This document shows positions 1-9,900 of a DNA stretch of 41,454 bases, one piece after another (position 1 is the first letter of the stretch; every line of letters starts with the position of its first letter). This DNA comes from Myxococcota bacterium. GTDB lineage: Bacteria > Myxococcota_A > UBA9160 > UBA4427. The stretch lies in NCBI GenBank assembly GCA_028278345.1, contig JANQEL010000287.1:1-41454 (forward strand), written 5' to 3'. The translations under genes and the position numbers were made by a program. The notes under the pieces were generated by a model. It was not told the origin of the DNA, made no database searches, and worked only from the letters and a program-made list of their open reading frames with translations.

Positions 1-492
1 CACGTGAACCCGGGCGCCTTCGAACAGGTCGGCGAAGGCGCGACCCACTGCGCCATCGGGAACGATCAGGGCCCCGGGATGCGTCTGTTCGATGCGACCG
101 GGGGCGGTGCGATCCGAGGGCAGCTGGATCACGACGGGCAGCACCTCCACTTCACTTCCGACCAGGGGTCGCACCCGGGCTTCGTGATCCACGCCGTTCT
201 GCAGCACCGCGACCACCGTCTGGGGTCCCGAAAGGGCATCGAGCCAGGGCCGGGCCAGCTCGCTCTGGTACGCCTTGGTGGCGAGAAGGATCCAGTCGGC
301 AGGGCGCGCTCCGGCGGGTTCCGTCGTCGCTGGAATCTCGATCCGCGACGTTCCCTCGCGGTGTTCGACCTCGAGGCGCTCGAAGGGCGTGCGCGAGCAG
401 AGCTGCAGCTCGTGTCTTCCCAGATCGGCGAGGTCGGCCGCGACCGCGCCCCCGATCGCACCGACACCGACCACCGCGATTCTTGTCGTCAT
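1..492 (-). CDS. 2-dehydropantoate 2-reductase family protein (PanE/ApbA-like), 3' part cut off
   Basis: Translation of the minus strand from an ATG at 490-492 begins MTTRIAVVGVGAIGGAVAAD, which holds the N-terminal GxGxxG Rossmann motif for NAD(P)H. It stays open for 164 codons to the window edge. A stretch reading WILLATKAYQ followed by VVAVLQNGVDHE matches the ketopantoate reductase fold (the K-x-x-Q of strand 4 and the QNG motif). The family reduces 2-oxo acids such as ketopantoate to pantoate in CoA synthesis, but many members have other substrates. A Shine-Dalgarno-like AGAAGG lies at 500-505. The catalytic C-terminal domain is outside the window, so true PanE and a paralogue cannot be told apart. 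The gene is divergent from the lipocalin-like gene at 560. Confidence 0.85.
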   Translation of the reverse strand, partial: MTTRIAVVGVGAIGGAVAADLADLGRHELQLCSRTPFERLEVEHREGTSRIEIPATTEPAGARPADWILLATKAYQSELARPWLDALSGPQTVVAVLQNGVDHEARVRPLVGSEVEVLPVVIQLPSDRTAPGRIEQTHPGALIVPDGAVGRAFADLFEGARVHV

Positions 493-559
493 TACCGAAC
501 CTTCTAAACCCCGGAGCGGGTTTCGTCGTCTGATACCGTAACCCACGACGAGGTGACGA

Positions 560-1144
560 ATGGACGAACTCGAACGCCGACGAACCCACGCCTTCTCCGT
601 GATCGCCATGCTGGCGCTCTGCCTTTGCGGATCCGCGGCCTTCTCTTCGAACACCAGCGATCCCGCCCTCGATCTCGAGCGACTCGAGGGAACCTGGAAA
701 CTCGACTGGGACGAGAGCGACCCCTTCGAGCCGGTGATGAAGGCCCTGGAGGTGCCGTGGTTCCTGCGGAAGCTGGTGGGGGTGATCCCCGTGCAGATCA
801 ACATCGAGGTCAGGCCGCCGAGTTGCGACGCGTGCTCGCCCCAGCTGCACGTCGAGCAACGCAACCCGGTTCGCCAGAGTGAACGCACCATCGAACTCGA
901 CGGAGTGGCGAGGCCCGCGGTGGACCCCCTCGGCAACGAGACCGTGGACAAGTTCACTTGGTCGCCCGAGAGCGGCATGGAGATGTTCCGCGAGCGCACC
1001 CTCGGCAGCGGCAAGTCGGCGCGCATCCACGAGCGCCGCAAGGTGGAAGACGATCTGCGCACGATGGTCTCGACGATGACGGTCTGGATCGACGACGTGG
1101 AGCACGCGACCGTCCGCCGGGTGATGCGGAAAGTGGAGCCGTGA
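560..1144 (+). CDS. Secreted lipocalin-like hypothetical protein
   Basis: This 194-residue protein has an N-terminal hydrophobic segment (FSVIAMLALCLCGSAAF, about residues 12-28) that looks like a signal peptide, so it probably acts in the periplasm or envelope. Just after it, LEGTWKLDWDES resembles the G-x-W start of a lipocalin-type barrel that binds a small hydrophobic ligand. The rest is strand-rich and polar, ending in VRRVMRKVEP. GAGG at 550-553 is 6 nt before the ATG, which supports this start. The gene is divergent from the PanE-like gene and lies 76 nt before the AhpD-related gene. Lipocalin-like is a fold-level guess; no specific function is claimed. Confidence 0.6.
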   Translation: MDELERRRTHAFSVIAMLALCLCGSAAFSSNTSDPALDLERLEGTWKLDWDESDPFEPVMKALEVPWFLRKLVGVIPVQINIEVRPPSCDACSPQLHVEQRNPVRQSERTIELDGVARPAVDPLGNETVDKFTWSPESGMEMFRERTLGSGKSARIHERRKVEDDLRTMVSTMTVWIDDVEHATVRRVMRKVEP

Positions 1145-1220
1145 CCGGCGAAACGGTGAGAAGCCGATCCTTGAGGACTCGAATTCGGCGCTAGCATCTG
1201 GGCGCGCCGAAGGAGTCCCC

Positions 1221-2345
1221 ATGACAGTCGACTACTCGAACGCAGCGAGTCCGGTTCGCGCCGATCTCGTCGCCGCCCACGAAGGGATGTTCGCCCACCT
1301 CGTCTCGCCGGGTACCTGGTGGACGGGTGCCGAGCGTCGTGAGATCGCCCGGGCCGCCCGCGCCGCTCGCGACTGCGCCTTGTGCGCCGAACGCAAAGCT
1401 GCGCTCTCGCCCTTCTCGGTCGATGGAACCCACGACGACCCGACGAGCCTCGAGCCCGCCGTCGTCGACATCGTGCATCGCATCGTGACCGACCCCGGAA
1501 GACTCTCGCGCAGCTGGTACGAGAAGGTGCTCGCCGATGGTGCGGTCGACGCCGAGCGCTACTGCGAACTCGTCGCGGTCACCGTCTTCACCAATGCCCT
1601 CGATGTCTTCGCGCGAGCGGTCGGCTCCGAGAGCCAGGCCTTTCCCGACGCCGCAGCCGGCGAACCGAGGCGTGTTCGTCCCGAGACCGCACGCGTCGAC
1701 GGCGCGTGGGTGCCGCAGATCCCGCCGGGCGAAGAGGGAGGCGCCGATTGGCAGGCGCTCTACGGCGATCGAACCGAAGTGCCCCAGATCGGTCGCGCAC
1801 TCTCGCTGGTCCCCGCCGAGGTCGAGATCCTGAACGCCATGTCGGCGGTGCACTACATGGAACTCGACCATGTGAGCAACCCGGGTTATTCGACTCCGGG
1901 CCGCGCGATCGACCGCCTGCAGATGGAACTCATCGCGTCACGCGTTTCCGCCATCAACGAGTGCTTCTACTGAACGACCGCGCATGCGAGCCTGCTCCGG
2001 GTGAGCGGCCAGGTCAGTGGTCAGGATGTGGATGTCCAGGCGGTGCAGGACGACGCGGTGGATTCGGGGGTCGCCCATGGCGATGTGCTCCTCGCCTTCA
2101 CCGACGCCGTGATGGCGCGCGACGCCGATGCGATCGTGAAGACGCGCGACGTCGTGCGCGAGAAGCTCGGTGACGAGGGCGTAGTGGATGCGAGTGCGAT
2201 CATCCTGGCGTTCAACATCGTCGATCGCATCGCGGATTCGACCGGCATTCCGATCGACGAGGGGTTCGCGAAGGATCTCCGCTACCAGGTCGGAAGCGAA
2301 CTCGGCATGGATCACCTGAAACCCGAAGAGCGTGCGGCGCGCTGA
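1221..2345 (+). CDS. AhpD-related probable selenoprotein (carboxymuconolactone decarboxylase superfamily), UGA at codon 251
   Basis: From the ATG at 1221 (GAAGGAG 6 nt upstream) the frame runs 250 codons to a TGA at 1971-1973 and then stays open in the same frame to a TGA at 2343-2345, giving 374 residues if the first UGA is read. Around it the protein reads E-C-F-Y-UGA-T-T-A-H. With Sec251 this is C248-x-x-U251-x-x-x-H255, the selenium form of the AhpD active site E-x-x-C-x-x-C-x-x-x-H. A hairpin 24 nt downstream fits a bacterial SECIS. A second C-x-x-C (C52, C55) lies near the N-terminus. The AhpD fold performs thiol- or selenol-dependent peroxide reduction. Without readthrough the product would lose the resolving residue and the conserved His. 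I recall an annotation name 'alkylhydroperoxidase-related (seleno)protein' for such genes, but this was not searched. The alternative is a truncated protein plus a GTG-started ORF at 2001, which has no visible ribosome site. Confidence 0.85.
1990..2009 (+). promoter_or_regulatory. SECIS-like hairpin downstream of the in-frame UGA
   Basis: The mRNA from 1990 folds as GCC, bulged U, GCUC, loop CGGGU, GAGC, GGC: seven Watson-Crick pairs with one bulged U (1993) and a 5-nt loop (1998-2002) carrying G residues. The loop starts 24 nt after the UGA. Known bacterial SECIS elements lie inside the coding region just after the UGA. E. coli fdhF has a bulged U and a G-containing apical loop that SelB binds. 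An outer GACC (1976-1979) with GGTC (2012-2015) could extend the stem. The fold was found by eye; no energy was computed. Confidence 0.65.
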
Positions 2346-2357
2346 GCGCCTTCGGGG

Positions 2358-3161
2358 TCACTCCTGATTGAAGACGGGCGTGCGCTTCTCGAGGAAGGCG
2401 CGCATGCCCTCCTGCTGATCCTTCGTACCCATCGTGGCCATCACGGCTTCGCGTTCGTCGGCGATGCCCTGCGCCACCTGCGCACGGTCGGCGTTCACGA
2501 CGGCGCGTAGCACCCCCGCCACGGCGATGTGGGGCATCGTGGCCAACTCGCGCGCGAGTTTCTGCGCGGCCTCCTTCAGCTCCGCGTTCGGCCACACCTC
2601 GTTCACGAGACCGAGGCGTAGGGCTTCGGGGCCGTCGATCTTCTTGGCGCGCAGGATCATGTCGAGGGCACGGTCGCGTCCGATCGCACGGGTGAGACGG
2701 GCCGAGCCTCCCCACGCGGGAACGCTCCCGAGATCCATCTCGGGCAACCCGATCTTCGCCCCTTCGGCGGCCGCCAGTCTGAAGTGACACGCCAACGGCA
2801 ATTCCAGACCGCCGCCGAGGCAATAACCGAAGAGAGTGGCGATCACCGGCTTGTCGAGATTCTCGAGCTTGTCGAGCACGCGCAGTCGCTGATCGAAGAC
2901 GGCTTCGACGCTTCCCATGCGCTTCGCGCCGGCGGGCAACTCCTTGAGATTCATTCCGACCGAGAAGTTCTCGTCACCCGCGGCGGTGAACACGACCGCA
3001 CCGATGGTCGGATCCTTCGCGATCTCGTCGACGACTTCTTCGAGGCGATCCATGAAGTCGAGGGTCATGCGATTGATCGGTGCATCGTTGATCGTGATCG
3101 TGGCCACGCGACCATCGCGCTCGAAGAAAAGGGGGGCGTCGCTGTTTCCGCTCTCGCTCAT
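2358..3161 (-). CDS. Enoyl-CoA hydratase/isomerase family protein (crotonase)
   Basis: A 267-residue single-domain crotonase, the usual length. It shows the oxyanion-hole segments ENFSVGMNLKEL (about residues 65-76) and GYCLGGGLELPLACHFRLAA (about 112-131), then the LPEMDLG segment that often carries the catalytic Glu. Such enzymes hydrate or isomerise acyl-CoA thioesters in the cytosol; the substrate cannot be told. The ATG at 3159-3161 is preceded by AGGGAG, supporting the start. It ends 12 nt from the end of the AhpD-related gene (convergent). The C-terminus FLEKRTPVF is like that of the second crotonase at 23214. Confidence 0.9.
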   Translation of the reverse strand: MSESGNSDAPLFFERDGRVATITINDAPINRMTLDFMDRLEEVVDEIAKDPTIGAVVFTAAGDENFSVGMNLKELPAGAKRMGSVEAVFDQRLRVLDKLENLDKPVIATLFGYCLGGGLELPLACHFRLAAAEGAKIGLPEMDLGSVPAWGGSARLTRAIGRDRALDMILRAKKIDGPEALRLGLVNEVWPNAELKEAAQKLARELATMPHIAVAGVLRAVVNADRAQVAQGIADEREAVMATMGTKDQQEGMRAFLEKRTPVFNQE

Positions 3162-3436
3162 CGCTGAATCTCCCTGGGGTGAGTTGGAAACCGCACGCCT
3201 GTGCCGAAGCCCTCACAGAGCGCTCGACCAGCAACCCGAAAACATGAAAATAGTCGAGCTAACACGTGCACGGTTGGGCCAAAATGGCGCATCTCGCGCC
3301 GCCACTCGGACGTCATCGACACCCATACGTCGAATGATCTTCGTCGACCAGCCCGGGCCCGATGGCCGGGGCACGGGCGACATCCTGCCCGGTTGTGCCG
3401 GATCACGTTTTCGACCTTCAGCCTGAGGAGATTGCT
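3162..3436. other. Intergenic region between divergent crotonase and amt genes
   Basis: These 275 bases must hold promoters for both neighbours. I see no convincing sigma54 -24/-12 element (TGGCAC-N5-TTGC), which is common before amt genes. An ATG at 3362 would give a 25-residue longer Amt reading frame but has no ribosome site. Confidence 0.5.
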
Positions 3437-4792
3437 TTGCCCCCCACGACGACACGCCTACGACCGGTAACCGGCGATCGCGTCCGACGCGCCCTTGGCA
3501 CGGCGACGTTCTTGATCGTCCTTCTGCTCCCCTCCCTCGCGCTCGCCGAGGACCAACTCAGCGGAGCCGATACCGCCTGGATCCTGACCGCCACCGCGCT
3601 CGTCCTGTTCATGACGATCCCGGGGCTGTCTCTCTTCTACGCAGGCCTGGTCGCTACCAAGAACGTCTTGTCGGTGTTGATGCAGTGCCTCGCTCTCACC
3701 GGCCTGATGTCGATCGTGTGGCTCTTGTTCGGTTACAGCCTCGCCTTCGACGGCACGGGCATGGTCGAAGGGCAGGTCGGCCTGAGCTCCTTCATCGGAG
3801 GCTTCGACAAGGCCTTCATGGCCGGAGTCACCGCCGATTCGCTCTCGGGCACGATCCCCGAGATCCTCTTCTTCGCCTTCCAGATGACCTTCGCGGTGAT
3901 TACCCCCGCGCTGATCGTGGGTGCGTTCGCCGAGCGCATGAAGTTCTCGGCGATGCTGATCTTCTCGACCCTCTGGTTGATCTTCGTCTACACGCCGATC
4001 TGCCACATGACCTGGGGCGGTGCCGGTGGCTACTTCGCCGACATGGGTGTGCTCGACTTCGCCGGCGGCATCGTGGTTCACATCACGGCGGGTATTGGCG
4101 CGCTGGTCGCCTGTATCGTGATCGGCCCGCGCAAGGGTTACGGCACGACGCCGATGATCCCCCACAACCTCACCATGACGGTGACGGGCACGGGCATGCT
4201 GTGGGTCGGTTGGTTCGGCTTCAACGGCGGTAGCGCCCTTGCCGCAGACGGGGCCGCCGCCATGGCGATCACCGTGACCCACCTCTCGGCTTCGACCGCG
4301 GCGCTCACCTGGATGGGCATCGAATGGGTGAAGCACGGCAAGCCCAGCGTGCTCGGTTGCGCGACCGGCGCGATCGCGGGGCTCGCGGCCGTGACGCCGG
4401 CCTCGGGCTTCATCGGCCCGGTGGGCGGTCTTTCGATCGGCCTCGCTTCGGGCGCGCTCTGCTTCCTGGCGTCGACCACGATGAAGCAGAAGTTCGGCTA
4501 CGACGACTCCCTCGACGTCTTCGGCGTCCACGGTGTCGGCGGTTTCGTGGGCATCGTGCTGGCCGGCCTATTCTGCGCCGAAACCTTCGGTGGCAACCAG
4601 GGCGACGTGGCGATCGGCAGCAAGATGGCCGTGCAGTTCTACGCCGCGATCGTCACCATCGTGTTCACCGCGGTCTTGTCCTTCGTGATCTTGAAGATCA
4701 CCGACGCGATCGTCGGCCTACGCGTCAACGACGAAGACGAGACCCAGGGTCTCGACCTCGCACTCCACGAAGAGTCGGGGTACCGCTACTAG
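3437..4792 (+). CDS. amt: Ammonium transporter (Amt family)
   Basis: From a TTG at 3437, with GAGGAG at 3425-3430, the product has 451 residues. It starts with a signal-like segment (TATFLIVLLLPSLALA), typical of Amt proteins whose first helix is cleaved, followed by about 11 membrane spans. Family landmarks are present: LVATKNVLSVLMQC, AGGIVVHITAGIGALV (with the first pore His), WVGWFGFNGGSALAADG and DVFGVHGVGGFVGI (the second twin-His). It conducts ammonium or ammonia across the inner membrane for nitrogen assimilation. No glnK is next to it in this window, although these genes are usually paired. The alternative ATG start at 3362 lacks a ribosome site and would bury the signal peptide. Confidence 0.95.
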   Translation: MPPTTTRLRPVTGDRVRRALGTATFLIVLLLPSLALAEDQLSGADTAWILTATALVLFMTIPGLSLFYAGLVATKNVLSVLMQCLALTGLMSIVWLLFGYSLAFDGTGMVEGQVGLSSFIGGFDKAFMAGVTADSLSGTIPEILFFAFQMTFAVITPALIVGAFAERMKFSAMLIFSTLWLIFVYTPICHMTWGGAGGYFADMGVLDFAGGIVVHITAGIGALVACIVIGPRKGYGTTPMIPHNLTMTVTGTGMLWVGWFGFNGGSALAADGAAAMAITVTHLSASTAALTWMGIEWVKHGKPSVLGCATGAIAGLAAVTPASGFIGPVGGLSIGLASGALCFLASTTMKQKFGYDDSLDVFGVHGVGGFVGIVLAGLFCAETFGGNQGDVAIGSKMAVQFYAAIVTIVFTAVLSFVILKITDAIVGLRVNDEDETQGLDLALHEESGYRY

Positions 4793-4802
4793 TCCGTTTG
4801 GT

Positions 4803-4829
4803 CGCCGCCCCGGTTTCGCCGGGGCGGCG
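4803..4829 (+). terminator. GC-rich hairpin after amt
   Basis: A perfect 11-bp stem, CGCCGCCCCGG (4803-4813) and CCGGGGCGGCG (4819-4829), with loop TTTCG, starts 10 nt after the amt stop. No clear T-run follows, so it may be an atypical terminator or an mRNA 3' stabilising hairpin. It also sits at the edge of the lower-GC, decayed region. Confidence 0.6.
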
Positions 4830-5188
4830 CGCTTAGTCCGACGTTTCTGGGAATCGACGGCTTCGATGTTTGAGCCACGCTGCTGGGAGCGCGAGGGCTG
4901 GGTACGGCAGCGCGACGCTCGGTTTCGGCCACGGGATGAACCCATCGCAGTCCAGATAGATGATGTCCCGTAGCAACGCTTCGACGGCGTCCGCAGTGGT
5001 GATCTGATTGAGGGAATCGAATGCCGCCGGTCCTTCTGGGACGCGTTGGGCGAGCTGCACGTTCTGATTCGTGACGAAACTGTGCGCCGAGTGGTGGAAC
5101 AGACTCAGGTCTTCCACCGCGCACATCAGGACATCGGATCACACGACGGCATCGTCGTAGACGACGCCAGGGGATGCGACGAAGCTCG
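4830..5188. other. Gene-poor stretch after amt, possible decayed C-terminal coding on the minus strand
   Basis: The minus strand keeps a 97-codon open frame (5126-4833) containing LNQITTADAVEALLRDIIYLDCDG, but it starts in the middle of the decayed peptidase tail and has no ribosome site. I treat it as remnant sequence and not as a gene. Confidence 0.4.
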
Positions 5189-5474
5189 GCTTGCCGCCTT
5201 TTCAGCGAGATTGACTACAAGACAGAAACCGGGTCCTGCTCTAGTCCGCCAGTTTCATGAAATCGACCCCTTCGACGATCTCCTCGTTGGTGTGGTAGCA
5301 GACGGCCGTGGCGTCGGAGAAGCATACGCTCGGCACGTCGCGGTGGTAGAACTGGGTATTGTCGCTCCGGTGCTGGCCGAAGATCATCGAGAGTTGACGC
5401 GAGTCGAGCTCTCGAGTGGGCAATTGCGTCGTCGACAGCCTGCTCGAGCACAGTAGGCAGCGATCAGTGAGCAC
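5189..5474 (-). pseudogene. M28-family peptidase remnant (C-terminal fragment)
   Basis: Minus-strand reading gives RQLSMIFGQHRSDNTQFYHR, DVPSVCFSDA, then YHTNEEIVEGVDFMKLAD. This matches the end of M28 metallopeptidases: SD-x-x-x-FY, a Gly/Val-Ile-Pro strand, and the late metal-ligand His in YHT-x-x-D/E. The frame then stops at a TAG (5241-5243). Continuing in another frame gives LVVNLAEKAAS, the usual C-terminal helix of the family, so a nonsense codon and a frameshift have accumulated. The N-terminal two thirds are missing. A related remnant lies near 13.3-13.7 kb on the same strand. Confidence 0.6.
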
Positions 5475-6312
5475 GCGAAGATCAAGCGGAGAACGATATA
5501 GCGACCAACGAGGAGCTGGAGCAAACCCCCGCCAACGCAGCGACTCTCGAATCTACGAGAGACAATGCCCGCACAGCAGCAACAACTGCCAAAGCCGGAG
5601 CCATCCTACGTCCCGCAATTTCTGCGGCAGCGATGACGCCTGAAGTTGCCGAGGCGGTCTCCGGGAAGGTCAATGGTCTCGTTGCCGCATACCTATCGAA
5701 CCGCGAGGTGGGCCGCTGCTATTCGTTGCTCCGACACGACTCTCTGACTCTTACCGCCAAGCTCACTTCCGGTGACGAGGCCATACATGCGAACCGGTAG
5801 GCTGCAACGAGCGAGTATCTGGCAAGAGTGAGCGCTAGAGCTGCTGCGCTAGAGCCATGTAGGCGAGTCCCGAAAGAAAGCGAGTGACCCACTGGGAGAA
5901 TGACGTCTATAGGCTTGATTGAGATTCAGCAGATCGAGGTACGAAACGCTCCGAGTTCTGCTGGGTCGTAGGCGAGCATGGAAAACGAACTCGATGCGCG
6001 GCCACACAGATACCGGCTAACCGGTCCGTCGTTGACGCACGCATCGCGTGCTGTTCGTCGCCCCGAAGCCCACCCCTGGAACCAGCGTGCGTTCTCTCCA
6101 TGATTTGCGCCGCCAGCCGCGCGTCTCGGCGGCATCCCAACGAGGCTCCTTGCCTGCGTTCACCCTTGCGCAGTTCGGAATGACCCGGACGCATCATCAG
6201 CTTCATGCCGAGATCTGCTTCGGCAATGGCGTGAACGAGTCTCTGCTGGAGACATCGAGTCGAATGGACTGATGAACAGACGTCGCCCAGGAACTAGGAG
6301 ATTCGACCCAAC
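5475..6312. other. Non-coding or decayed stretch, about 840 bases
   Basis: Open frames exist on both strands but none has a ribosome site or a recognisable product. One plus-strand frame (about 5475-5800) reads an alanine-rich peptide beginning TNEELEQTPANAATLES with no start codon after its upstream stop; it could be a relic. The composition looks less GC-rich than the flanking genes. I see no tRNA, IS transposase or repeat array. Confidence 0.4.
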
Positions 6313-6918
6313 TCAATACGACGGAAGATTCAAGATCTTTACTCCATCGAAGCCGGGCTTGGTCTCTGGCCCCGAGAAATCATCGTACTCACCGGTTGTC
6401 GGATACCGTGCCCATGTCCGGTCGATGTCCTCGTCCGTGCCGATCTTCCAGAGTCGCTGTGGGTAAGTGTTCTCCGTTGCGGGGGCATCTCCCATCCCAC
6501 TCGTGCCACCGGTAACCCAGATCACGTGAATCTCATGATCGGTTTCCTCGACATACACCTCGAACACCTCCCGCTCATCATTCTTGATTCCCCTGACACA
6601 TAGCGTCACGATTGGCTTGGGATTCCCGTACGTAAGAGCAAGCTCATACGCGTGAACGTACGCGATCCGCAAGACTTTCTCTTTCTCCGAGATCGTCGGC
6701 CACCATGCACCCGTATCCTCCTCCTCTCCAAGCACTTCTGTTTCCACGTGGTGTCGCTCCTCGTCCGTCTCTTCGATGATGCTTGCCTCCACGCCCAGAT
6801 CGAATACCGAGCGTCCAGCTCGCAGATCATCCAGTCCTTGTTGAGTCGGTGTTCTGAGTTTCTGGTCCACCAATTGAAAGAACCTCCCCTTCCCAACATG
6901 CGTCGTCATGCCCGGCAT
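6313..6918 (-). CDS. Hypothetical acidic protein, 201 aa
   Basis: The ATG at 6916-6918 has a strong Shine-Dalgarno AAGGAG (6925-6930) 6 nt upstream, so this is probably a translated gene. The protein is acidic (for example ETDEERHHVETEVLGEEED) with a strand-rich middle (PIVTLCVRGIKNDEREVFEV). I see no signal peptide or membrane span. I do not recognise the family. It lies 76 nt downstream of the kinase-AAA-TPR gene on the same strand, so it may be the last gene of that unit and a substrate, adaptor or target of the kinase; that is inference from position alone. Confidence 0.65.
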   Translation of the reverse strand: MPGMTTHVGKGRFFQLVDQKLRTPTQQGLDDLRAGRSVFDLGVEASIIEETDEERHHVETEVLGEEEDTGAWWPTISEKEKVLRIAYVHAYELALTYGNPKPIVTLCVRGIKNDEREVFEVYVEETDHEIHVIWVTGGTSGMGDAPATENTYPQRLWKIGTDEDIDRTWARYPTTGEYDDFSGPETKPGFDGVKILNLPSY

Positions 6919-6994
6919 CGCGCCCTCCTTTCAGGTAGTTCAACAAACGATTTCCAGCGTCAATCGCTGCGCAAGCAGCGAGAACTCGAGCCTC

Positions 6995-9900
6995 CTACGT
7001 CGAGGCCAAGAAGTAGTTTTCGAGCTTCTCGGCCGCGCTCACGAATCGCTGCGGTGCGAATCGCCTGAGGTCCGGAAGTGCGAGGCTAATCAGATCTCTC
7101 GCCTGCGACCAATCTCCTGGATCATCCCTTAAGACAAGCATCTGTGCATAATCGAAACGTCCGCGCGCCAGATCAGGACTCGCACCAATCCTTTCCGCGA
7201 TATCGACGGCATCCTTGAAGAGGTTCTCCGCCTCATCCAAGCAGCCCCTCAGGTGTGCCACCAACCCACGGACTCTCTTGATCATGAACGGCCATCCCGG
7301 CGTAAAGACAACGCCGCGGTCGTCCGCAATCCGAAGCGCCTCGACCAAGAGCGTAGGCACGTTGGAACGGGACGAAGCGTTCGCGATTTCGACCTGGGCG
7401 CACAGCCCGGAAATAGTGAGCATGTCGACGAGCTGTTCCGCCGCCTCGACTCCTCGCACTTCGAACTCGTACGATTCGAGATCCGCGCCAGCGAGCACGT
7501 CGATCAAACGCCGCAATGGGCGGGACATCTCCTTGATACCACTCGTGTCTCCGAAAACGAGACCCGGCTCCTCGAGGAGATCGAGCGCGACGTTCGCCGA
7601 CACTGGATTGTTTCGCATCATGCGTGAGCAAGCGAGCGCTGGAAACAGGAGCGCACCTGCCCAGACCTCTTTCACGATGCGGATCTTGGCGAGTGTCTCG
7701 TCCGCGACACCCTCAACGATCGGATAGGTCCCTCTGACGACTGCGATCGATCCGGCAATCGCGGACTTCAACAGAACGTCGCGATTCGAAGGGTCATGGG
7801 ATGCTCGAAGCGCATCCTCCGCGCATTCGAGGTCGCCTGCAATGACAGCGTACAGACCGATTCTCTGTTCGCACTGGCTCAGCTCATACGCGTCATTTGC
7901 GACCTCACTGGAACGTTTGGCCCGAGCGAGTTGCTCCAGCGCACGCGTGACATGCAAACTCTGGAAGTCTGCTAGTCCGACTTGACGACTCACACGCGCG
8001 CAGAGCGAGTGGTCACCGACACGCTCTGCCATGGTCAACGCGGCAGCTGAGAGGTCACGAGCTCTATCCTGGCGACGCGCTCCCCAGTACCTCTCGGCCA
8101 AGGTACCGAGTAGTGTCGCTTGGAGACTGGGATCCTCGTCCCCGAGCGACTCCAGCATCTGTTCCAGCGGTTTCACGTCCCCCAGTTCACCGAATGCGAC
8201 CAACCCCAACCTCAGCGCCGCAATGATCTTGCCGCTTAGCGCCACCGCCACCGCCCGGCTCTCTCCCGCGTCGCGAAGTGCCTCGATGGCGAGGTCGTAG
8301 TAGTGAAGGCACGGCCCCGGGTCCGCCAAGCAGTGATAGACGTACGCTAGAGATCGGTATAGCTCCCCGAGTTCGGCCTGCGAGCACTCCTCGACCTCCG
8401 TCGCAACTTCGATTGCAGCGTGGTACAGCTTCGCCGCGTCCCGCCATGCGAATAGCGCGGCAGCCTGCTCAGCTGCCGATCTCGCGTATACGAACACCTT
8501 GGAACGATCTGCGTGTCGACCCGCGGCTACGAGATGATGAGCGATCGCCGAAACGCGGTCGGGGGCCAGAGCGTTCTTCTCTTTTGACAGAGCATCGGCT
8601 ACTCGTAGGTGAATCCGTTCGCGCTCGGCCACATCCAGCGATTGCCTCAGCACTTCGTGGACCACCGGATGGACGAATCCCCACGATGCGCCGGACCGGA
8701 CCAGGAGGCCGCATTCCTCCGCCTCACGTAGACCGCGCGCGACTTCCACTTTCGGACGTCCCGCCACTTCGCACAGTAAGGTTTCATCAAGTCGACTTGC
8801 AACCAATGCGGCGGTTGCCAAGAGGCCCTGACACGACTCCGACATGTTCTCGATGCGACCGGCGATTGCCTTGGCGGCCGTGGCCGGGAGCTGAGAATCC
8901 CTACTCGAAATAATGCTTGATGTGAAGCCGTTCAACTCTTGGAGTGCTCCGCCCTCGTCCAAATACTGATACAGCTCTCGGACAAAGAGCGGGTTTCCTC
9001 CAGTCGTGGTTTGCACCACTTGAAGCAACTGGTCCGACGGGCGTCCACATCCCATGGCGATGAGCATTTCGTACACGGCACTATCGTCAAAGGCCTCGAG
9101 GTCGAGGATCTCCGTCGCGGGAAGTGATCTCATCCTCTTCTCCGCGCTACTCAACGGGTGATCGGGTCCGACTGGACGCATACATGCGACCAAAGTGACG
9201 TTGAAATCTCCGTCGGAACCGTGAAGAGCGCGTCGTTCGAGCAGATACAACAACAGGTCAATCGACGCCGGGTCCATCCAGTGCAAGTCGTCCAGCACGA
9301 CCACGAGCTGTTGCAGCTGGGAGAGTGCCGACAGTGCACTGTAGACGCCCAAATACATACCATGCTGCGCAGAAGGCTCGTTGCGATAGGAAACACGTTC
9401 CGGCGAATCGATCTCGAGGTAAAGAAAGTCGCGAAACCGATCTGCAACGGGAGATTCGAGCCGGCTCAACATTCCTGAAAGCGGCAAGAGGGCTTCGACG
9501 AAACCTCGGAACGGATAGGAAGCCTCCTCATCTCCAGAGCTTGAAAGGAATGCGGCACCGCGCGCTTCGGATTCGATTCCGAGCTCGCGAACCAATTCCG
9601 ACTTCCCGATCCCGGCAACACCGCGAATGAGAATGAACTGACTGCCACCAGCCTCGGAGTAGTCGAGGCTCCGGCGCAAGTGAACTCGTTCCCGTCGACG
9701 ACCGATCAAGGGCTTCCCGCTATCCGAGTATCTGCTCGCGGATCCAGTTGCCGAATCCAACGTTACGGAAGCGCGCGCGTTCCCGTTCGCGTACACGGTT
9801 TTGCCGATACTCTCGAGAGCGACTCCAATGTCGCGGGCGGAATCTGGACGATCCCCCGGATCTTTCTCGAGAAGCAGGAGGACGAGTTCGGAGAGGATCG

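Noticed and set aside
2001..2345. Separate 114-aa gene started by GTG at 2001
   Set aside because: It has no ribosome site, is in frame with the gene before it, and begins inside the SECIS-like hairpin; it is the C-terminal part of the selenoprotein.
3362..3436. N-terminal extension of Amt from ATG 3362
   Set aside because: No ribosome site, and it would bury the signal peptide; the TTG at 3437 has GAGGAG upstream.
3162..3436. Sigma54 promoter before amt
   Set aside because: No TGGCAC-N5-TTGC element with correct spacing could be found.
5475..6312. Insertion sequence or transposase remnant
   Set aside because: No DDE or HUH motif, terminal repeat or transposase-like frame was found.
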